Below, one piece after another: positions 31,261 to 35,323 of a stretch of 35,323 bases of DNA; position 1 is the first letter of the stretch; each line of letters starts with the position of its first letter. The notes under the pieces were generated by a model, which worked only from the letters and a program-made list of their open reading frames with translations, was not told the origin of the DNA and ran no database searches. Origin of the DNA: Planctomycetota bacterium (GTDB taxonomy: Bacteria > Planctomycetota > Planctomycetia > Pirellulales > UBA1268); the NCBI GenBank assembly GCA_018970785.1, contig JAGWVR010000033.1:1-35323 (forward strand), written 5' to 3'. The position numbers and the translations under genes are program-made.

Positions 31261-33515
31261 GCCGGCACCTGCGCGGCGGGGACGCCGGCCGGGGACAGCG
31301 CCGCCGTGACGGGCGGCCGTGGTTCACCGCCGCTCACCGCCGCGGAGGCCCGGGCGGTGGCGTCGTCGCGCGGCGCGTAGAAGCGGTTGGCGACGATCCA
31401 ATCGGCGGCCATTGCCGCCGCGGCCAGGAGGATGATCCACCCGAACAGCTCCGTGCCCACCCGTTCGAGCTTCACGTCGCGCACCAAGTCGCGCTCGGTC
31501 CGCGCCACGCGGGCCTCGGGACCGAGGAGCGGGGCGAGCGTCTCGGCGGCCAGCGGCGTGCAGTCGGTCGCCGCCGGGGCGAGGTTGGCACTGAACCCCT
31601 CGGCGACGCCGGCGGCGTCGCCGCCGGCACGGATCCGGTAGTTCCCCGGCACCTGGGTGGCCGTGACGGTCACCGTGCCCTGCCGGGGGTCGACCGCGGC
31701 GGGGAAATCGTCGCCACGCGGCGTGCCGACGAACACCGAGGCGACGTCGCGCCGGTCGAGGTGCACCACGGCCGGGGCCCCGGCGACGATGTTGCGATCG
31801 CCGCCGGTGTCGATGGCGTGGAGCAGCGATTCGTTGGCGAGGACCACGAACGGCCAGGGCTCGAAGCCGGTGGCGAGGCTGTTCCAGGCGTCGGGATCGT
31901 CGGCGCTCTGCGAGACCGGAGTGGTGAACACGACCACGGTGCCGCGGCCGAGGCGATGGGTGAGGATCGCGGGAAGCCCGTTGCGGTACGGGGCGACGGG
32001 AGTCGCTCCGCTGGGAGCCCCCTCCCCCCCCGCCTCGGCCGGGACGAACTCCCAGTGGCGGCGGACGGGAAAGTCCTCCCAGGGGACGGCATCACCGACA
32101 CGGCGAAATGCGGCGAGCAGCGGATGATCGAGCGCCGCGGGCGCGAGGTAATTCTCCCCCGACGGATCGCGCCACACCCGCTCGATCCTCCCGCCGAGGA
32201 CGCGCACGGCCGCCGCCGACGAGAACCGTCCCGCGTCGGCGGCACCGGGGCCGAGCCACACCACCAGGCCACGGCCGGACGCCACCCACTGGCCGAGGAG
32301 CTCCCAGGTGCGGTCGGGGAGCGGCGGTGGATCGACGAGCACGATCCCGGCGAACGGCTCCCACGGCGTGGCGTCGAGCGCCGCGACGTCGACCACGGTC
32401 GCTGCGAACCGGCTGCCCCCGGCCTTGCGGAGCGCAGCCGGATCGATCGCCTGTTCGACGAACAAGGCCGTGGTCGCCGCGGGAGCGGGGGCGGCGACGA
32501 GCACCCTGGCGGCTCCGCCCACCGAGACGGTGAAGAATCGGGCGTTGTCTGCCTCGAGATCGTCGGAACCCTCGAGCACCACGCGCCCCTGGCGCACGCC
32601 CGGTTCGAGGCCGGTGACCTCGAACTCCACCGAGCCCGGCGCCGCGGCCCGCCACGTCACCGGCTTGACCGCCCGGCGCACGTAACGTCCGTCGGCCGAG
32701 AGCACCTCGACGACCAGTGGGCGATCGGCGTCGGGGCCGATCCGGGAGGTGACCACCGACAGCCCCAGTGTCCCGGCGGCGGAGACCTGCTCGGCGGACA
32801 GTTCGACCGCGTCGATGGCGAAGTTCGCCGGCGCCGCTGCGGCGACGTCGACCACCAGGAGGCTGGTGTCGGGATGGCCGGCGGCGAGGTCGGCGACGCC
32901 ACCGTCCTGCCAGGCACCGCGGCTGCCGTCGGTGAACAGGTACAGTTCCCGGCGCGGCGACTTCGCCGTTTGCAGCAACCGGTAGCCCTCGGCCACCGCC
33001 GCCGCCAGCGATCGCGCGGGCGTCGCGGTGGCCAGCCGCTCGACACGCGTCAGGGCTGCCGCCGGCGACGGCGAAAACGCGGCGGTTCCGCCTCCGGTCT
33101 CGAGGACCGCGACCTCGCTCCCTGCGGGGAGCTTGGCGAACAACGATCGCGCCATCTTCGCCGCCTGTTCCAGCCGCGTGGCGTTCCCCTCGCGGAGGAG
33201 CATCCGCGGCGCGGTGTCGAACACGAACGCCGCCGCCACCGGCCCCTCGCCGTCGGCCAGCCAGCCGGCTCCGCGGAGCGTCGGCCGGGCCAGCGCCACG
33301 GCCAGCAGCACCAGCGCCCCCATCCGCATCGCGAGGAGGAGCAGGTGCTGGAGGCGGAGACGGCGCCGGTTGGCGACCGCCCGCGAGCGGAGGAATCGCA
33401 GCGCGGGAAACTCGCGCGGCACCGGGCGTTGCCGCATGAGGAGATGGAGGATCAGCGGCACGGCGACCAGACCGGCGCCGGCGAGGAGCAGCGGGGTGAG
33501 GAACGTGAGGCCCAT
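31257..33515 (-). CDS. BatA-domain membrane protein with degenerate VWA
   Basis: 752 residues from the ATG at 33515. The N-terminal BatA signature FLTPLLLAGAGLVAVPLILHLL, then FPALRFLRSR, gives the first span and a cytoplasmic stretch; a second span is at about 57-75. The following VWA-like domain has FDTAPRML where DxSxS should be, so metal binding through a canonical MIDAS is unlikely, though FTDGSRG is kept. Large beta-rich periplasmic regions and a C-terminal span (FGWIILLAAAAMAADWIV) follow. It lies 44 bases after the DUF58 gene and overlaps the next by four bases. The pairing with MoxR, DUF58 and the VWA gene is the standard aerotolerance-type (Bat) module; the substrate is unknown. Confidence 0.85.
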   Translation of the reverse strand: MGLTFLTPLLLAGAGLVAVPLILHLLMRQRPVPREFPALRFLRSRAVANRRRLRLQHLLLLAMRMGALVLLAVALARPTLRGAGWLADGEGPVAAAFVFDTAPRMLLREGNATRLEQAAKMARSLFAKLPAGSEVAVLETGGGTAAFSPSPAAALTRVERLATATPARSLAAAVAEGYRLLQTAKSPRRELYLFTDGSRGAWQDGGVADLAAGHPDTSLLVVDVAAAAPANFAIDAVELSAEQVSAAGTLGLSVVTSRIGPDADRPLVVEVLSADGRYVRRAVKPVTWRAAAPGSVEFEVTGLEPGVRQGRVVLEGSDDLEADNARFFTVSVGGAARVLVAAPAPAATTALFVEQAIDPAALRKAGGSRFAATVVDVAALDATPWEPFAGIVLVDPPPLPDRTWELLGQWVASGRGLVVWLGPGAADAGRFSSAAAVRVLGGRIERVWRDPSGENYLAPAALDHPLLAAFRRVGDAVPWEDFPVRRHWEFVPAEAGGEGAPSGATPVAPYRNGLPAILTHRLGRGTVVVFTTPVSQSADDPDAWNSLATGFEPWPFVVLANESLLHAIDTGGDRNIVAGAPAVVHLDRRDVASVFVGTPRGDDFPAAVDPRQGTVTVTATQVPGNYRIRAGGDAAGVAEGFSANLAPAATDCTPLAAETLAPLLGPEARVARTERDLVRDVKLERVGTELFGWIILLAAAAMAADWIVANRFYAPRDDATARASAAVSGGEPRPPVTAALSPAGVPAAQVPA

Positions 33516-33559
33516 GGCGTGATCGCGGCGGTGCCCGAGCGGTCGGCGTCGGAGCGGTG

Positions 33560-34459
33560 TCAGAACCGTTGGCGACGGCTGAGCAGGTATTCCATCAGCG
33601 CCTTGTCGAACGGCATGCTCGTGTCGAGTGGCACGTAGTCGATCCCGGCCTGGAAGCAGGAGCGCCGGTAGTCGGCGCGGAACGCCGCCATCGTCTCGAG
33701 GTACTCGTGCCGCGCCGCATCGGCGTCGACGACGAGCTTCTCGCCGCTCTCCGGTTCGACGAACTCGGTCATCCCGGCGAACGGGAAGCGCACCTCGGCC
33801 TCGTCGAGGACGTGGAACAGGATCACGTCGTGGCCCCGGTGCCGGAGGCGGAGCAGCGCCTCGCGGATCGGCACCGGATCGGCGAGCAGGTCGCTGAACA
33901 CCATCACCAGCGACCGGTGGCGCAGCATCGCCGCCACCTGGATCAGGCTCCGTGCCGCATCGGTGCCCCCGGACGGCTTGATCCGGGCGAGCACGGAGAG
34001 GACCTGGGCGATCTGCGACCGGCGCGACCTGGCCGGCAGGCTCGCCTGGAGCTTCTCGCCGAAGACCATCAATCCGCAGGGATCCTGCTGGTGGACCATC
34101 AGCCAGCACAGCGCGGCGGCGAGCGAGATCGCGTAGTCGAGTTTGGTGAGCTCCTGGCGGTAGGTGTAGGCCATCGAGCCGCTGGTATCGATGACCAGGT
34201 AGCCGGTGATGTTGGTCTCGGCCTCGAACTTCTTGACGTAATGTTTGTCGGTCTTGGCGTACACCAGCCAGTCGATGTCCTTGGGATCGTCACCCGCGGT
34301 GTATTTGCGATGTTCGCTGAATTCGACCGAAAACCCCTGGTATGGGCTGGCGTGGAGCCCCTGGAGAAACCCGCGCACGATGAACTGCGCGCGCAGATCG
34401 AGCCGCGCGATCGAGCGGACCACCTCGGGCTTGAGATACTCCTCGACAGCGCGCACCAT
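33560..34459 (-). CDS. DUF58 domain protein with VWA fold
   Basis: 299 residues from the ATG at 34459, supported by GGGAGGGAG upstream; a GTG at 34477 would add six residues. The DUF58 hallmark FSEHRKYTAGDDPKDIDW is intact, followed by LVIDTSGSM, a full DxSxS metal site, and FSDLLADP. Soluble, with no membrane span. In MoxR modules this protein bridges the ATPase and the membrane VWA partners. Same strand and 75 bases downstream of the MoxR gene; 44 bases before the BatA-like gene. Family identity is sure, the process served is not. Confidence 0.92.
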   Translation of the reverse strand: MVRAVEEYLKPEVVRSIARLDLRAQFIVRGFLQGLHASPYQGFSVEFSEHRKYTAGDDPKDIDWLVYAKTDKHYVKKFEAETNITGYLVIDTSGSMAYTYRQELTKLDYAISLAAALCWLMVHQQDPCGLMVFGEKLQASLPARSRRSQIAQVLSVLARIKPSGGTDAARSLIQVAAMLRHRSLVMVFSDLLADPVPIREALLRLRHRGHDVILFHVLDEAEVRFPFAGMTEFVEPESGEKLVVDADAARHEYLETMAAFRADYRRSCFQAGIDYVPLDTSMPFDKALMEYLLSRRQRF

Positions 34460-34534
34460 CCGGCCACTCCCTCCCACCGGCCCGCCATCATCCGGCCACC
34501 GGGCTCCGCTGAGCCCGCACCGTCCCCGGCGTGA

Positions 34535-35323
<789 letters not shown>

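Overview
The window is very GC-rich and gene-dense, and it looks like chromosome from a planctomycete, probably a Pirellulales-like or related uncultured lineage. The evidence is the combination of formylmethanofuran dehydrogenase-type C1 genes (subunits A and C) in a bacterium, a neutral-ceramidase-like secreted hydrolase, a KdsD-KdsC-LptA-like outer-membrane set, a FabZ-ACP-FabZ-FabF cluster, and a MoxR/DUF58/BatA/VWA block. The organism call is an inference from gene content; no rRNA or tRNA is present to test it.

Layout. 1-1242: 3' part of a formylmethanofuran dehydrogenase subunit A gene (+). 1335-2526: a short remnant resembling the start of a SNF2-type helicase, then a Fic-domain AMPylase gene, followed by a 10-bp inverted repeat (2550-2607). 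2743-4029: exported ceramidase-like protein. 4154-5774: glycosyltransferase and hypoxanthine phosphoribosyltransferase (-), divergent from an alpha/beta hydrolase (5882-6682, +). 6686-11432: kdsD, kdsC and a very long LptA/OstA-like protein (-), one likely operon for Kdo-lipid A supply and export. 11568-12611: class II fructose-bisphosphate aldolase (-), divergent from a DUF454 membrane protein. 13375-14925: exported HtrA/Deg-like serine protease (+). 14961-16481: MFS transporter (-). 16606-17133: lipoprotein built on a cysteine pentapeptide array (-). 17355-20757: four-gene acyl-chain cluster (-). 21134-22053: two Hsp20 genes (+) behind a near-consensus sigma-54 promoter. 22249-23091: formylmethanofuran dehydrogenase subunit C-like. 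23235-24080: rpsL-rpsG. 24224-24763: FMN-binding oxidase-family protein. 24890-25759: lexA. 25857-28834: NtrC-type regulator and histidine kinase (-). 28960-35323: VWA protein, BatA-like protein, DUF58 protein and MoxR ATPase (-, MoxR running off the right edge).

How it fits together. Envelope biogenesis dominates: Kdo synthesis and LPS transport, a dedicated acyl-carrier set, a periplasmic protease, lipoproteins and a MoxR-type chaperone block. C1 metabolism appears twice, 21 kb apart. Stress response appears as sHsps, LexA and an HtrA-like protease.

The signals most worth a second look are the sigma-54 promoter in front of the Hsp20 pair (with a sigma-54 activator gene about 5 kb away), the period-5 cysteine lipoprotein downstream of the FabF gene, the ACP with a roughly 40-residue insertion, and the decapitated helicase remnant next to the Fic gene. 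No tRNA, rRNA, CRISPR array, transposase or integrase was recognised.
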